A stretch of DNA of 64,000 nucleotides from the NCBI GenBank assembly GCA_023333565.1, contig JAJKFH010003236.1, forward strand, positions 1-64,000, given 5' to 3'. This document shows, piece by piece, positions 62,196 to 64,000 of the stretch (position 1 is the first letter of the stretch; each line of letters starts with the position of its first letter). The notes beneath the pieces are model-generated. The model did not search any database, was not told where the DNA came from, and saw only the letters and a list, made by a program, of their open reading frames with translations. The DNA comes from Puffinus mauretanicus (lineage: Eukaryota; Chordata; Aves; Procellariiformes; Procellariidae). The translations under genes and the position numbers were made by a program.

Positions 62196-64000
62196 TGAGT
62201 CAGGTCAACCAGCAAACAATGTTAATAATTGGCATATATATACATTACCTTGCAAAAGACAAAAAAAGAGTATGAACAATAACTCTACTCTTGCATTTAC
62301 CAGCAGGCATTCAGGTATATAAGCCAATTATTTCTGGTACATGGCAAGGCTAACATATGTAGCAAATATCAAATCTAACAAACAAAAAGTCCAGTATTGT
62401 TTATTATGGGAATTGTTGAATTGCCACTGGGCAAAATAGGGAAAAAAAACGACAGACAAAATATAAATTCAATGCCTGAAGATTGCATACTTTGGAATAT
62501 TACAATAAATTATAATAAAACAGAATAAGATTATATGTATTTTTTAGTTCTGCCTCAAAATTCTGCCTCTAAGTCATCTTTTTTTGCAAAGTGAAGTTAT
62601 CTAAGTAAATGTATAATGTAATATGATTTCTCTTCAGGCAACACAGCTTACTTCGGGTGTCTTGATGTTTTCATAGGCAAAAGGCATTTTAGAGGATGCA
62701 GGTGTTTTATATTAAAAACAGAGCAGCTGAGACTAGTATTGATCAACAGTTACTGGCAACAAAATTTTGATGTGCAGGCAGACTATCAAAATATAAAGCC
62801 ACACTGGGAATTATGAGAGTTGTAGTTTGTTGAATAGTTTGTACAATACTAACGTAGTACATATATACACACAGTATTTGTTTCAAGTTTCCGATAACTT
62901 CATCCCTGGATCTCGCAGAGAAATGCAGTGAGGAAGGCTATAATTGTTTTCACACACACCCTGTTTGCTGTTAATACAAACACAAACTACCCTTAGCATT
63001 TATATTAATTCCAAAGCATTTAAAATAAATGGGTGCATTTACAGTTGTGCTAGCTGCTCTTCATAAAGATAAATAAAAAGAAAGTGGAACTATACATACC
63101 TTTCTGGGTGCTGCTTCTCTAAGTTATAGATGGGGTGAGACTGTTCCTGCTTTTTCAGCTCTGTCTAGAACTGTTTATCAGAAATGGAATTCTGAATGAA
63201 GATAATAATATTCAGAGTAGTAACCATATATGCTTTAAATTTGGAAGAGAAAGAAGGTATTGATGAAGGGAGGTGAAGATTCCAGTAGTTAATACTTCAG
63301 CAAATGCTTTATGATTGAGATGTGTGTTCTTCCTATGGGGAGGAGAAAAAAAACAAGGATTCCACACTGAGAAAAGTGTTCAAGGAAGATGAGTTGCTTC
63401 AGTCATAGATTGTTTGCCTCTACACTTTTGCTTAATGGAATGTCAACTCTTGCAGTTACCAGAACTCATGCTTTGTTGGTGGGGCCAAAACAGGCCAGGA
63501 GAGGAGGAATGAGGTAAGGAGTGACTGCACACAATTTTTCTACTTTGAAAAGGAGAGATAAACAAATGTTGGAAATAAAGTTTCTAATAAGGACCATATG
63601 ACCATAAACAATTGAAATAAAAACTAAGTGAATGAAGAACTGAGACCTGAGGTTTGCTCAACCCCCAGAAGAATTTCACAGTCCATCTTCATATGGTAAA
63701 CTCTTTCAAAAGAGCTGTGAAAGCACATGATAAATTTAGGTGCCCTGAAGAAAAAGGTACAAAGTCAGTAATACTGAACTTGCAAAACTGGCAGCCTTTT
63801 CTGAATGTTACTCTGGTAGGGAGAAGAAACCGCTGCTTGAAAGCCCCCTGAGCTCTGAGAGCATCTCTCCACTGACATCAGTGATTAGGATGTGTACAAG
63901 GACTGGCAGTAAGCTTTAGCATTCCATTATGCATATTTGTGCTTTGTCATTTTGTCTTCAGGGCACTAGGTACAGTAGATAAATCATAGTTCTGTTCTGC
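62196..64000. other. Unassigned AT-rich DNA, no gene seen
   Basis: No recognised gene, RNA or repeat to the end of the window. The longest frame is 65 codons at 63654-63851 and has no motif I know. Confidence 0.5.

Overview
This window looks like a stretch of bird nuclear genome. The sequence is AT-rich and carries many CR1 (chicken repeat 1) LINE fragments. Several end in the avian-type CR1 3' terminus, tandem copies of ATTCTATG. There are also two endogenous-retrovirus solo LTRs of one family, bounded by TGTCxTGG...ACGACA. I see no prokaryotic organisation, no CRISPR array, and no open frame longer than 244 codons. The longest frame is CR1 reverse-transcriptase sequence. No host protein-coding gene could be recognised. 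The window is best read as intergenic or deep-intronic DNA.

Layout. 1-6 kb is AT-rich DNA holding an ancient, heavily decayed CR1 of the turtle/crocodile type (about 4620-5885, minus) followed by a 21-bp minisatellite. A 5'-truncated avian CR1 with an open C-terminal ORF2 segment lies at 6417-6946 (+). 7-18 kb is mostly unassigned, with a second ancient CR1 at 13600-14290 (minus). 18.8-25 kb has a CR1 3' tail (18778-18996, +), a segment with clustered homeodomain-type motifs (19083-19680) and a decayed CR1 (24244-24985, minus). 27.5-30 kb has an ancient CR1 (+), a probable PIF/Harbinger-type transposase relic (28235-28610, minus) and a solo LTR (29412-30010, +). 34.7-35.5 kb carries the best preserved CR1 (minus). 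A candidate spliced exon (37105-37265) and a GC-rich island (37851-38240) follow. 41.7-43.9 kb has a long decayed CR1 and then the second LTR (43368-43873, minus). A different, probably LTR-type element lies at 45828-46674 (minus). 49.3-50.5 kb has two CR1 pieces; the younger is about 98% identical by eye to the 34.7-kb copy. An (ATT)15 microsatellite is at 54716-54760, and another ancient CR1 at 57120-58060 (+). At 60.4-62.2 kb a plus-strand CR1 has inserted into an older minus-strand CR1.

The features do not form a pathway or operon. They record successive transposition: ancient amniote CR1s, then avian CR1 waves, then LTR insertions that keep a recognisable CCAAT / TGACATCA / TATA promoter block. 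The main open questions are whether the splice-flanked open frames (chiefly 37105-37265 and 25266-25360) are real exons, whether 19083-19680 is a conserved enhancer, and what the LTR-like element at 45.8-46.7 kb is. Repeat families were assigned by reading and recall of family consensus features. No alignment or database search was run.
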